Source of the DNA: Bacteroidales bacterium
GTDB lineage: Bacteria > Bacteroidota > Bacteroidia > Bacteroidales > PWNQ01
Reading direction: 5' to 3'
Assembly (NCBI GenBank): GCA_021738505.1
Contig: JAIPBW010000009.1
Location: 1 to 58,423, forward strand
Length of the DNA stretch: 58,423 bases
Within the stretch, counting starts at the first letter, position 1. Each line of letters starts with the position of its first letter. Under the pieces are notes generated by a model, which was not told the origin of the DNA, searched no databases, and worked only from the letters and a program-made list of their open reading frames with translations. The position numbers and the translations under genes were made by a program. Of this stretch, positions 1 through 8,902 are shown one piece after another.

Positions 1-25
1 CTACGGTGTTTTCTTTTTTAGCCAT
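1..25 (-). CDS. 5' end of an unidentified gene, cut by the window edge
   Basis: An ATG on the minus strand at 25 opens a frame reading M-A-K-K-E-N-T-V before the sequence ends. Eight residues are too few to identify a family. No strong Shine-Dalgarno is visible upstream, which is usual in Bacteroidota. It could be a real gene continuing to the left or a chance start next to the repeat-rich region at 64-355. Confidence 0.3.
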
Positions 26-63
26 AACTTATATCTTTTTGCGCTAAGGTCGGAATTTTGCTA

Positions 64-355
64 AATAATCATTCTCCTGTGTGTCGAAAAAATTTTCGCC
101 ATGGATGTTTCATATGTTTAAAATTTTGTTCTGTGTTCCGTGTTCTTTGTTCGTTGTTCGCCTTTCTCTAAGTCTCTTCGTTCGCTTAAGTCTCTTATCC
201 CGATAGCTATCGGGACTCTTAAGTCGCTCAGTTCGCATCATCGCCAACTCGCTGCTTCGCATTTAATCATTCTCCTGTGTGTCGAAAAAGAATTTCGCTA
301 TGGAGGAGTCATAAAAAATATTTTATTTTCATTTAAATTTTTTAATACACAATAA
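64..355. repeat. Repeat-rich block: two copies of a 50-bp repeat flanking a TTAAGTC/hairpin array
   Basis: Two direct copies of a roughly 50-bp sequence lie at 66-116 and 264-312; both contain TAATCATTCTCCTGTGTGTC followed by a CGAAAA-type A/T tract and an ATGGA word. A third copy lies inverted at 51569-51620. Between the first two are tandem TGTTC words (131-160), three TAAGTC words (169-174, 187-192, 220-225) and a perfect 16-bp palindrome CCCGATAGCTATCGGG (199-214). An open frame crosses the block on the plus strand (140-355), but it is composed of repeat sequence and has no recognisable protein character. The rest of 1-541 shows no gene apart from the left-edge fragment and the terminator near 504-540. 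Confidence 0.75.
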
Positions 356-503
356 ATATAAAACATACTGTGATGGTAGACAAAATTATAAACCTTTTAA
401 AGATATTTGTCAAATACAAGGAACAGTCTTTAGCTATATGATTTTACGAAAATAATAAAAACTTGGGTTGAGCCTTCTTTTAATCATGTATTAAATGTAT
501 CAA

Positions 504-540
504 AAAAAAGGCTCGCTTTAGCGAACCTTTAATTTTTTTT
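504..540 (-). terminator. Rho-independent terminator of the glycine-betaine binding protein gene
   Basis: Read on the minus strand, AAAGGTTCGCT pairs with AGCGAGCCTTT around a two-base loop and is followed by a run of T. It lies just after the stop codon at 542. The plus strand also carries a T run, so it may act in both directions. Confidence 0.8.
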
Positions 541-541
541 G

Positions 542-1435
542 TTATTCCTGAAGCCATTCATCAGGCATCCACGATTGGATCATTTTTTTGTTGTCGTTAT
601 ACCATTTCTTTGTAGCCTCCTCTTCACTATCGATATTTTCAAACGTCAGCATAAGGTCAGCTACCTGCATGTCTGTTAGATGAAAATTATTCAGGAATGT
701 GTCAAATCCGGGGTTTTCTTTTGTAAATCCCTGGCGGGTGATAATCCAGGCTTTCTCTAACGGATACACTTTTTTGGGGTCTTCCAGATATTTCAGATCG
801 AATTTTGCCCATTTGAAATGCGGTTTCCAGCCGGTGATAACGATCCATTCTTTACGCATTATGGCTTTCTTCAAGCTGGCAACCATTGCAGGACCGCTGG
901 AAGTGATCTGCTTATAGTCCAGATTGTATTCTTCAATAGCTTTTTCAGTGTCTTTATGAACACCTGCACCGCTGCCGATGCCAATAATCTTACCATTAAA
1001 TTTTTCTTTATGCTCATTTAATTCTTCAATAGAATTGATGTCTACATATTCAGGAACAACAAGCCCTGTGGAGGCATTGTCAAAAGAAGTGCTTACTTTA
1101 TCCAGTTTGTCACCAAACTTTTCCCAATAATCGGCATGGGTCTGTGGCAACCAGGATTCAAGGAATATGTCTCCTTCTCCTTTGGCAAGCGACGCATACA
1201 TAGCTCCGGGGCCTAATAAGAAGGATTTAACTTTTATTCCGACTTCCTGAAGGGCCATTTCGGTAACTTTAGTCATAGCTATGGTTTCGGCCCAATTGCT
1301 ATAATAAATCGTTACTTCTTCGGGTTTGACGGATTCACTTTCTTCTTTGTTTTCTTTAGCAGAGTTACAGGATGATAATGCTGTAAAGCTTATCATTACA
1401 ACGATTGCAAGGATAATTTTAGCTGAAATCTTCAT
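542..1435 (-). CDS. Glycine betaine/proline ABC transporter substrate-binding lipoprotein (OpuAC/ProX-like)
   Basis: 298-residue substrate-binding protein for a compatible-solute ABC importer, expected to be a lipoprotein outside the inner membrane. The N-terminus is a lipoprotein signal with the lipobox A-L-S-S-C (Cys23). The rest matches the OpuAC fold, with tryptophans in the SNWAE, ESWLP and ITGWKPH contexts that in this family form the aromatic cage for the quaternary amine. I chose the ATG at 1435 because it starts the signal peptide directly; a longer in-frame start at 1480 would put 15 polar residues before it. No ATPase or permease gene lies next to it: the upstream neighbour is an unrelated barrel and a terminator follows. 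The ligand (betaine, choline, carnitine or proline betaine) cannot be told from sequence alone. Confidence 0.88.
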   Translation of the reverse strand: MKISAKIILAIVVMISFTALSSCNSAKENKEESESVKPEEVTIYYSNWAETIAMTKVTEMALQEVGIKVKSFLLGPGAMYASLAKGEGDIFLESWLPQTHADYWEKFGDKLDKVSTSFDNASTGLVVPEYVDINSIEELNEHKEKFNGKIIGIGSGAGVHKDTEKAIEEYNLDYKQITSSGPAMVASLKKAIMRKEWIVITGWKPHFKWAKFDLKYLEDPKKVYPLEKAWIITRQGFTKENPGFDTFLNNFHLTDMQVADLMLTFENIDSEEEATKKWYNDNKKMIQSWMPDEWLQE

Positions 1436-1811
1436 GATGAAATTAAAATTTACTGTTAATTTTGATTTAATTGATTGCAAAGCTACAGATTAATTTTTAA
1501 TAACTATTGTCCTGTGTAGAATAAATGAAGGAAAACGATGTATTGTATGCCATTGTTTTGAAGTGTCTTAATCCTTATATACTTCTGTTTTTCTGATTTA
1601 TATGGAGTGTCTTTGGCATTTGATAAGTTTAATAACCACTATGTTTCACAAAGTTTTAAAGGAATCACAGGAATAAGTTTAGGCTAAAGGCAGGACAGAT
1701 CTTTAGTGTGATTTGATATCAATTAACCGGACCAAAATAAACCTCAATAAAAACCGGCTTAAAGCCGGTTCAATCGGAGGTATATTGTAAATTGTTTTCG
1801 AGCAGATGTAT
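1436..1811. other. Intergenic region with one terminator
   Basis: AT-rich 376-bp gap upstream of the betaine-binding protein and downstream of the outer-membrane barrel. Apart from the hairpin at 1745-1771 I see no gene, RNA or repeat. The promoter of the betaine-binding gene should lie here on the minus strand, but no clear TAnnTTTG box stands out. Confidence 0.5.
1745..1771 (-). terminator. Rho-independent terminator of the outer-membrane barrel gene
   Basis: AACCGGCTT and AAGCCGGTT form a near-perfect hairpin; on the minus strand it is followed by TTTTTATT. It lies 40 bp after the stop of the barrel gene at 1812. Confidence 0.78.
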
Positions 1812-2717
1812 TTATTTCACAGATAAGGGAAATATTAATCCTGCGGTAATCGCGATTCCCTGGTTAAATGCTTCCGGAGCAGGGATTTCAATAGTTACGG
1901 GATCTCCATTAACAGTAATTTCTTCTTCTGTTGCTTTTCCAATGGAAACCAGGCTGCGTTGATATTTGATGTCTACAAACAATGACGGAGGAGGACCTGT
2001 AAAGCCTTTTACCTTCATAGGCCATTCAAAGCCTATCCCGATGGACCCACCAAGATCCATTCCGGTAAACATCTCGGCATCTCCGGTAAGAGTGTCGATC
2101 GGATGGGCAATAGTATCTATGCTACCACTGAACTCCTGCGTTATTGTTTTCATTTGCATGGTGCCTTCCTGGGAGGCTGTTAGCGGTATGCCAAAGTGAA
2201 ACCCGAATGTAGTGTAAAACTTGACGTTATCGCCAAAGGTAAGCCGCCCGTAGAGCGGAATCTGTAAGTAATGAAATCTGGCAGAATAATCATAGTCTGT
2301 CAGTGATATCAAACGGTTTGTATCTGTTTCCTGCACAGCTCTTGCTGTATTGGTTTTTACAAAGCCTTTGCCCTCGTACATAATTCCTGTTTCCAAAGTG
2401 AAAATCTCACTGAAGTAAACGCCATAGAGAAAGCCTCCCCGGAGTCCGGATTTGTATTCGGAGTTGGTGGCAGCGGAATCCGAGATAACTTTTGACATAT
2501 TTCCTCCGAATTTTATCCCCAATAAGGGTACATTGGGTTCTATATTCCCTTGTGCTTCGCTTAAAGAGTAGGGTGCGCTGCTCTGATTGCCTTCAATATT
2601 AAAACCCGAATGGATTAAATTCTGCTCAGCATTTTCCCGTAAGTGCTCTATGGATAACTGCCCGAAGGTGAATGTTGACAGTAACAAGAATCCTATTAAT
2701 GGTAATATCCGTTTCAT
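1812..2717 (-). CDS. Outer-membrane beta-barrel protein (PorT-like domain)
   Basis: 301 residues with a Sec signal peptide ending near T-F-G-Q (residue 20). A polar linker of about 60 residues follows, then alternating hydrophobic/aromatic strands such as GGFLYGVYF, FHYLQIPLYGRLTF and SLFVDIKYQRSL, and a final ITAGLIFPLSVK strand. This is the pattern of the PorT-type 'outer membrane protein beta-barrel' family common in Bacteroidota. The length of 300 residues suggests a small barrel of about 8-10 strands. It is monocistronic with its own terminator. The substrate or role is unknown. Confidence 0.75.
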   Translation of the reverse strand: MKRILPLIGFLLLSTFTFGQLSIEHLRENAEQNLIHSGFNIEGNQSSAPYSLSEAQGNIEPNVPLLGIKFGGNMSKVISDSAATNSEYKSGLRGGFLYGVYFSEIFTLETGIMYEGKGFVKTNTARAVQETDTNRLISLTDYDYSARFHYLQIPLYGRLTFGDNVKFYTTFGFHFGIPLTASQEGTMQMKTITQEFSGSIDTIAHPIDTLTGDAEMFTGMDLGGSIGIGFEWPMKVKGFTGPPPSLFVDIKYQRSLVSIGKATEEEITVNGDPVTIEIPAPEAFNQGIAITAGLIFPLSVK

Positions 2718-3016
2718 GTGGTTTTTATTTGTAATATACTTTACTTTTTCTTAAATCGTTAATCTTGTTTCTTTTGTTTTTTTATCATTATGCTGCATTC
2801 CGAGAAGCTCATAATATGGGAATTTCCCGTAGCTTCATTCAATTAATTCTAGTCTTATCGGATTTGTTTCTCAACTCATTCCAAACAATAATTTGTACTT
2901 TTCTTATGGCTTCGAAATTAGGAAAAAAAGTTGATATGATAAAATGCTTTTTTGCTTTGTTTTTGTTTGTCCCGGCATGAGGCAGATAAACAGGCAGATA
3001 TGGCCTGGTTAACAGA

Positions 3017-4276
3017 TTACTTCATTATAAACTGTACCGTAGTCCGGTTTCTTTGTTCAACTAATATTTGTCGTCCGTGGGTTAATTCATTAATAATATT
3101 GTCATTGAAATGTCTTATAGTCAGTAATTCCAGGTTTTCGTTATAGCGAATATGGTAGTTGCTGCGAAGGTCAAGAATTAACGAAGCAATCTTATCTTCA
3201 TCATGGTCAACGCAGGCCGTAAAGGTAATTGCAGAGTTTTGCATCAGGTTAATTTTTAAATTGTAGGATGCGAATTTGGAAAAAATATACGCCAGACTTG
3301 TTTCAGTGATAAATTCATAATCAGAGGACAACAAAGAGATTAAAACCTGGTCGGATTTTACGATGTACGACTCCATTTGATGATCATCTTTTGTATCCTG
3401 ATTAATGATTGAACCAACATCAGCAGGGTTGATAAAAGACTTTATTTTAAGGGGAATTCCTTTGTTGTATAATGGTTTGATGGTGTTAGGGTGAAGAATT
3501 TTTGCTCCGTAATAGGCCAGTTCTATGGTTTCACGGAAGGAGATATGTTCAATTTTCTTTGCATGGTCAAATAACCTGGGGTCAGCGTTAAACAGTCCGG
3601 GAACGTCTTTCCAGGTAATTACTTCTTCAGCATTCAATGCAGAGGCAAAAATTGCTGCTGTAAAATCAGAGCCTTCGCGTCCTAAAGTAGTGCTTTGTCC
3701 TTGAGCATCCGAACCGATAAAACCCTGCGTTGTTAGTATGGACTTTTCAACTTCGCCGCTGGAAAAAAGAGAATTGATAAGGTATTCGGACTGAATCAGA
3801 TCCACATGTGCCGAACGGTAATTGGAGTCGGTTTTTATCACCTGGCGGGCGTCTAAAAAGGTATTCTTTATATCCTGCATTTCCAGATAAGCATGAATAA
3901 TAGTTGTAGATAGTAATTCCCCGTAGGGAACAAGCCGGTCATATTCTTTATCATAGGAATAGTGGGGTTCTTGTAAAGATAATGTTGTCAAATCCTGCAA
4001 CAGATTGTCAACTTTTTCAAAAACAATATGATCTTCCGGAAAAAGCTGGCGCGTTATATTACGATGAAAACCTGCTATATTCTCAAGTTTCGAACGGAGC
4101 TCCTCATCTTGCATCATCTTGCTATGAAGTAGACTTTCCAGATTATTCGTCATTTTGTTCATAGCAGAAACGACAATGACCAAATTATGCTGATGAAAAC
4201 TTTTGATAATAAGAGCTAAATTCCTTACTGCTTCTGCATCTTGTACTGATGCACCACCAAATTTAAGCACCTTCAT
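3017..4276 (-). CDS. lysC: Aspartate kinase
   Basis: 419-residue monofunctional aspartokinase, phosphorylating aspartate in the first step towards lysine, threonine, methionine and diaminopimelate. The N-terminal KFGGAS motif (about residues 5-10), the TLGREGSDFTAA segment and KDVPGLFNADPR are diagnostic of the amino-acid kinase fold. The last ~120 residues have the length and character of a tandem ACT regulatory region, so allosteric feedback control is expected. The ATG at 4276 gives the standard MKVLKFGG start; a TTG six codons upstream is less likely. It stands alone, not fused to homoserine dehydrogenase and not beside other pathway genes. The 298-bp gap upstream shows no riboswitch I can recognise. 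Confidence 0.92.
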   Translation of the reverse strand: MKVLKFGGASVQDAEAVRNLALIIKSFHQHNLVIVVSAMNKMTNNLESLLHSKMMQDEELRSKLENIAGFHRNITRQLFPEDHIVFEKVDNLLQDLTTLSLQEPHYSYDKEYDRLVPYGELLSTTIIHAYLEMQDIKNTFLDARQVIKTDSNYRSAHVDLIQSEYLINSLFSSGEVEKSILTTQGFIGSDAQGQSTTLGREGSDFTAAIFASALNAEEVITWKDVPGLFNADPRLFDHAKKIEHISFRETIELAYYGAKILHPNTIKPLYNKGIPLKIKSFINPADVGSIINQDTKDDHQMESYIVKSDQVLISLLSSDYEFITETSLAYIFSKFASYNLKINLMQNSAITFTACVDHDEDKIASLILDLRSNYHIRYNENLELLTIRHFNDNIINELTHGRQILVEQRNRTTVQFIMK

Positions 4277-4574
4277 AGAGTTGTCTTTTTTCAAAGTAAT
4301 AGCAATGGAGTTATTTGCTTTTAATGCCGACTGTCATTTCGCTGCGATCATTCGTAACTTCCATAGCATTACATATTTTAATTGTCCTGGATTTGCCACA
4401 GCGGGGCTTTGTTGTTTTCAACCTGTAACCTTCACTGCCTTTTTATTTTGAACAAAAATACATTTTTATTTCCTTTTGTTTTTAACATATTTTAATTCTT
4501 TAAAAATGAAACCGTTCAGTTAATTTTCCGTAAAATTCAAAGTAAAACAAAACGAAATCAAAAACAACAAGACT

Positions 4575-5261
4575 ATGCAAAACAAAGGGATTATTATTGC
4601 TTTTCTATTAGGCTTTTTTACTGTGATGACAGGGTGTAATGATACACAGAAATCTCAGGATGACGTTACGGAAGAACTTCGTGAAAAAGCTGAAGAAACA
4701 GTGGCAAAAGACAAATCCGGAACTTCCGATAAGAAAAAAGTTGCAGTGATCACCGGCGAAGGTTTTCAGGATGCCGAAGCTTTTATGCCTATCGGATATC
4801 TTGCCAACAGAGGCATAGATGCATGCGTTATTGGAAGCGAAACCGGTAAGGTAACATCCTATAACAGTGATTTCACCATTAAAATACACAAAGCTATTGA
4901 TGAGGTATCTATAGATGATTACAGAGCGCTTATTATTCCGGGAGGAAAAGCTCCGGAGTCCTTACGCAAAGATGAGGCTATTGTAAAATTTGCCAAAGAA
5001 TTTTTGGAAAGTGGCAAACCCGTTGCCGCTATTTGCCACGGCCCGCAAATACTTATCACAGCAGGAGTGATGGAAGGCAAAACCGCTACGGCATACAAAA
5101 CTGTTGAAAGTGAAATGAAAGAAGCCGGAGTGGATTTTAAAGATGAAGCACTCGTGGTGGATGATAATTTAATAACATCAAGAAATCCCGGTGACCTGGA
5201 CCGCTTTGCCGAGGCGATCTATAAAAGGATTAAAGAGAATCATGACTGCAAAGAGGAATAG
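4575..5261 (+). CDS. DJ-1/PfpI family protein with a lipoprotein signal
   Basis: 228 residues. A lipobox V-M-T-G-C puts the lipidated cysteine at residue 21, so this DJ-1/PfpI-fold protein should be membrane-anchored outside the cytoplasm. After a charged linker to about residue 53, the class I glutamine-amidotransferase-like domain shows the EGFQDAE segment (Glu62), a GGKAPE loop and the nucleophile elbow AICHGPQ with Cys154-His155. Relatives act as glyoxalase-like enzymes, deglycases (disputed) or proteases. Most family members are cytoplasmic, so the export signal is unusual. Monocistronic, with a strong terminator 26 bp after the stop. The substrate cannot be inferred. Confidence 0.85.
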   Translation: MQNKGIIIAFLLGFFTVMTGCNDTQKSQDDVTEELREKAEETVAKDKSGTSDKKKVAVITGEGFQDAEAFMPIGYLANRGIDACVIGSETGKVTSYNSDFTIKIHKAIDEVSIDDYRALIIPGGKAPESLRKDEAIVKFAKEFLESGKPVAAICHGPQILITAGVMEGKTATAYKTVESEMKEAGVDFKDEALVVDDNLITSRNPGDLDRFAEAIYKRIKENHDCKEE

Positions 5262-5286
5262 GTTTAGATTTTAAATTCTTTGACGG

Positions 5287-5323
5287 AAAGGCTGCCGGGA
5301 AAAATCCCCGACAGCCTTTTTTA
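5287..5323 (+). terminator. Rho-independent terminator after the DJ-1/PfpI gene
   Basis: AAAGGCTG-CCGGG pairs with CCCCG-A-CAGCCTTT around a short A-rich loop and is followed by TTTTTT. It insulates mfd from the preceding gene. Confidence 0.85.
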
Positions 5324-5367
5324 TTGGTATCTGTCTATAATGTCGCTTAATATATGCGCATCATGTG

Positions 5368-5394
5368 TTTGTTTTTGCTTATTCTTTATCTTTG
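5368..5394 (+). promoter_or_regulatory. Candidate mfd promoter (Bacteroidota TTTG / TAnnTTTG)
   Basis: TATCTTTG at 5387-5394 fits the Bacteroidota -7 box TAnnTTTG exactly. TTTG at 5368-5371 could be the -33 box, although the 15-bp spacer is shorter than typical. It would give a leader of about 75 nt before the TTG start of mfd. Based on motif only. Confidence 0.5.
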
Positions 5395-5475
5395 CACCCC
5401 GGAAAATGAAACGAATTTTGATGGAAACGGTCACGATCAAGTGAAAATAAAGAGCACTATTTAAATAACAAACGA

Positions 5476-8400
5476 TTGCGAACAGAAAATATCTTACAAC
5501 AGTACCGTAATGATGAGCGTATTGAAGCCCTGGTTAACAATTTACAGGTAACCGAAGAAGCACGCTATCGCTTTTCCGGCCTGGCAGGTTCTTCCTTATC
5601 TTTCCTCTCTGTGGCTACTTACCAGAATTTACCCTGGATCCATTTGTTTGTTTTGCCCGATCAGGAGGCAGCGGCATATTTTCTTAATGATATGGAAAAT
5701 CTTCTTGATGATAAAGAGAATCCTTATCATAAAAAGCAGGTTTTGTTTTTCCCTGTTTCCTATAAACGTCCCTATGAGCCTGAAATAACTGATAATACGA
5801 ATTTATTATCACGGACGGAAGTCCTGAAAAGAATTAGCTCCAGAGGTAAAAAAACACTGATTGTTACTTACCCGGAAGCGCTTACGGAGAAAGTTGTAAA
5901 ACGGAGCTACATTAAAAAGAATACATTTCGTCTGCAAACCGGAGAGCAGGTTTCTCTGGATTTTATGAATGACTTATTGCATGAATATGGGTTTGCCCAG
6001 ACAGATTTTGTTCTGGAGCCGGGTGAATTTTCTGTGCGCGGCGGAATTATTGATGTTTTCTCTTTTACCAATGATAAGCCTTACCGGATTGAATTTTTTG
6101 GCGATGAAATCGAAAGTATCCGCTCCTTCAACCCGGAAGATCAACTTTCGCTGGAAACCCTGAATCATATTACAATTGTCCCCAATGTTCAGGGTAGAGA
6201 TAACAATGCAGGACGGCAGGCATTTCTCGAATTCCTGCCCCGGAATTCAGTGATTTGGATTGAAAATCCGGTGATGACCTGTGACCTGATCCGTGAGGAA
6301 AGAAAGAAAGTGGACGATGCTTTTGCAGGCATCAAACAGGATGATGAACAAAGTGAGGTTCAGGCCCCGGAAACATTATTTACAGATGCTGACGAATTTT
6401 GGCAACAACTGCAACCCTTTCATATTATTGAATTGGGCAAACAAAATCATTTCCGGGATGCTGACGTGATCCAGTTTAACCATACCCCTCAACCATCTTT
6501 TAACAAAACGTTTGATCTTTTGTTGGAGTCACTGGAAAAGAATGCGGCCGACGGATACTCGAACTATATTCTTACTGACAATCCCAGGCAAATCGAACGG
6601 ATACAAACCATTCTGGAAGATGTGTACGCTCAACGCGGGGAAGAAGCGCCCGGGAATTTTAATCCGCTAATGATATCCATTCATGAAGGGTTTGTGGATC
6701 ATGATAAAAAGATCGCTTGTTATACAGATCATCAGATTTTTGATCGCTATCATAAGTTTCGTCTGAAAAGTGGGTATAAGAACAAAGAGTCCATAACGCT
6801 AAAAGAGCTTTACAATCTTGAACCCGGAGACTACGTGACGCATATCGATCATGGAGTGGGAAAATTTGACGGACTACAAAAGATCAATAATAACGGCAAA
6901 GAGCAGGAAGCCGTCCGGCTTATCTACAAGAACAATGACCTCCTTTATGTCAGTATTCATAGTCTTCACCGGATTGCGAAATATATCGGGAAGGAAGGGA
7001 AGGTGCCCAAAGTGGACAAGCTGGGTTCTAATGCCTGGAAGAACCTGAAAAACCGAACAAAGAAAAAAGTAAAAGATATAGCGTCCGATCTTATCAAATT
7101 GTATGCTAAACGTAAGGCTACAACAGGACATACATTTCCTCCGGATAATTATCTACAACACGAACTGGAGGCTTCCTTTATCTATGAAGACACTCCGGAT
7201 CAATTAGCGGCCACGCAGGCTGTAAAGAAAGATATGGAAGCTTCTTTCCCTATGGATCGCCTTGTTTGTGGTGATGTTGGCTTTGGTAAGACGGAAGTAG
7301 CCATCAGAGCGGCTTTTAAAGCCGTAGCTGACAGCAAGCAAGTGGTTGTGCTTGTGCCGACAACGATTTTGGCCATGCAGCATTATCGCTCTTTCCAGGA
7401 TAGATTAAAAGATTTTCCCGTTACCATCGACTACCTGAATCGCTTTAAAACGGCAAAACAACAAAGAGATATCCTGCACAAATTAAAAGAAGGTGAACTG
7501 GATATTGTGATTGGCACGCACCGGGTTGTATCTAAAGATGTAACACTGGATAATCTGGGATTGCTCGTAATTGATGAAGAACAGAAATTTGGTGTAAGTG
7601 TAAAAGAGAAACTGCGACAAATGCGCGCTAATGTTGACACATTAACCCTCACTGCGACACCTATCCCCAGAACACTTCAGTTTTCGCTTATGGGAGCCCG
7701 CGACTTGTCAATTATTAACACGCCTCCTCCTAACCGGCATCCGGTGCAAACCGAACTGCATTCCTTTAATGAAGACTTGATTAAAGAATCTATAGAATAT
7801 GAAATCAACAGAGGCGGGCAGGTTTTCTTTCTGCACAATCGTGTGCAAAATATTAACGAAGTAGCTCACCTGGTTGAAAAAGTAGTGCCGCGGGCTAAGA
7901 TAGGAGTAGGGCATGGAAAAATGGACGGGAAAACCCTGGAGAAGATAATGCTTGACTTTATTGAAGGAAAGTTTGACGTGCTTGTTGCTACGACCATTAT
8001 TGAGTCCGGGCTTGATATCCCTAACGCAAATACTATGATCATTAATGAAGCGCATCATTACGGACTTAGCGATTTGCACCAGTTGCGCGGGCGAGTGGGG
8101 CGGTCAAATAAAAAAGCTTTTTGCTATTTATTAGCACCTCCCGTTTCAACGCTTACTGCGGATGCCAGAAAACGGCTTAAAGCCCTGGAAGATTTTTCAG
8201 CCCTTGGCAGTGGATTTAATATTGCCATGCGTGATTTGGATATCCGTGGTGCCGGAAATATTCTGGGAGCTGAGCAGAGTGGATTTATTTCCGAGATGGG
8301 GTATGAGATGTATCAGAAAATCATTAACGATGCTATGCAGGAACTCAAATCTGGTGAGTTTAAAGAATTGTTTCAAAATGAAGAGCAGACTGTCCAGGAG

Positions 8401-8868
8401 ACACAAGAAACAGCCCGCGATTGCAGCATTGAGAGTGATCTGCACTTGTTAATACCGGATACCTATGTGAGTAGCCCGGAACAACGTCTTAGCTTGTATA
8501 AACGGTTGGATGAACTTAACACGGAAAAAGAACTGGATGATTTTCGCAGAGAAGTGAATGACCGGTTTGGGCCTGTCCCTGCTCCTGTGGAAGAGTTGAT
8601 CAGAACCAAGTACTTACGGACCATTGCTGCCAAAGTCGGTTTTGAAAAGATAATTCTTAAAAACGGACAATTAGCCGGTCATTTTATTAGTGATCAGGAA
8701 TCTCCTTATTTTCAGTCTGCCCAATTTATGAATGTGATTAAGTATGCTCAAAATAATCCCAAACGCGTCCGTTTAAAAGAGAAAAAAGATAAGCTTACTA
8801 TTTTGATGGATAAAGTAAATAGTATTGACGATGCCATAAAAGTGTTGCAACCGATCCTTAATCAATGA
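5476..8868 (+). CDS. mfd: Transcription-repair coupling factor
   Basis: 1130-residue Mfd, which displaces stalled RNA polymerase and recruits UvrA for strand-specific excision repair. The order is as expected: UvrB-like N-terminal module, CarD-type RNA-polymerase interaction domain starting near residue 450 (GDYVTHIDHGVG), then a RecG-like helicase/translocase with Walker A GFGKTE (about 600), DEEQ box (about 700), TATPIPR and the RGRVGRS motif VI. The C-terminal TRCF domain starts near residue 985. The first possible start is TTG at 5476: the frame upstream holds no ATG or GTG before a stop at 5419-5421, so a TTG start is forced unless the true start lies further in. uvrC is also in this window (22912-24735) but not linked. 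Confidence 0.96.
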   Translation: MRTENILQQYRNDERIEALVNNLQVTEEARYRFSGLAGSSLSFLSVATYQNLPWIHLFVLPDQEAAAYFLNDMENLLDDKENPYHKKQVLFFPVSYKRPYEPEITDNTNLLSRTEVLKRISSRGKKTLIVTYPEALTEKVVKRSYIKKNTFRLQTGEQVSLDFMNDLLHEYGFAQTDFVLEPGEFSVRGGIIDVFSFTNDKPYRIEFFGDEIESIRSFNPEDQLSLETLNHITIVPNVQGRDNNAGRQAFLEFLPRNSVIWIENPVMTCDLIREERKKVDDAFAGIKQDDEQSEVQAPETLFTDADEFWQQLQPFHIIELGKQNHFRDADVIQFNHTPQPSFNKTFDLLLESLEKNAADGYSNYILTDNPRQIERIQTILEDVYAQRGEEAPGNFNPLMISIHEGFVDHDKKIACYTDHQIFDRYHKFRLKSGYKNKESITLKELYNLEPGDYVTHIDHGVGKFDGLQKINNNGKEQEAVRLIYKNNDLLYVSIHSLHRIAKYIGKEGKVPKVDKLGSNAWKNLKNRTKKKVKDIASDLIKLYAKRKATTGHTFPPDNYLQHELEASFIYEDTPDQLAATQAVKKDMEASFPMDRLVCGDVGFGKTEVAIRAAFKAVADSKQVVVLVPTTILAMQHYRSFQDRLKDFPVTIDYLNRFKTAKQQRDILHKLKEGELDIVIGTHRVVSKDVTLDNLGLLVIDEEQKFGVSVKEKLRQMRANVDTLTLTATPIPRTLQFSLMGARDLSIINTPPPNRHPVQTELHSFNEDLIKESIEYEINRGGQVFFLHNRVQNINEVAHLVEKVVPRAKIGVGHGKMDGKTLEKIMLDFIEGKFDVLVATTIIESGLDIPNANTMIINEAHHYGLSDLHQLRGRVGRSNKKAFCYLLAPPVSTLTADARKRLKALEDFSALGSGFNIAMRDLDIRGAGNILGAEQSGFISEMGYEMYQKIINDAMQELKSGEFKELFQNEEQTVQETQETARDCSIESDLHLLIPDTYVSSPEQRLSLYKRLDELNTEKELDDFRREVNDRFGPVPAPVEELIRTKYLRTIAAKVGFEKIILKNGQLAGHFISDQESPYFQSAQFMNVIKYAQNNPKRVRLKEKKDKLTILMDKVNSIDDAIKVLQPILNQ

Positions 8869-8902
8869 AATAGATATTTTTGTATTCGAGCAAAAAAATA
8901 CT

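Noticed and set aside
140..355. 71-codon open frame on the plus strand at the left edge
   Set aside because: It runs through the TGTTC/TAAGTC array and the second 50-bp repeat; its composition follows the repeats and it has no protein-like character.
4277..4574. Lysine riboswitch or attenuator upstream of aspartate kinase
   Set aside because: Only very short frames and no recognisable aptamer core or terminator/antiterminator pair in the 298-bp leader region.
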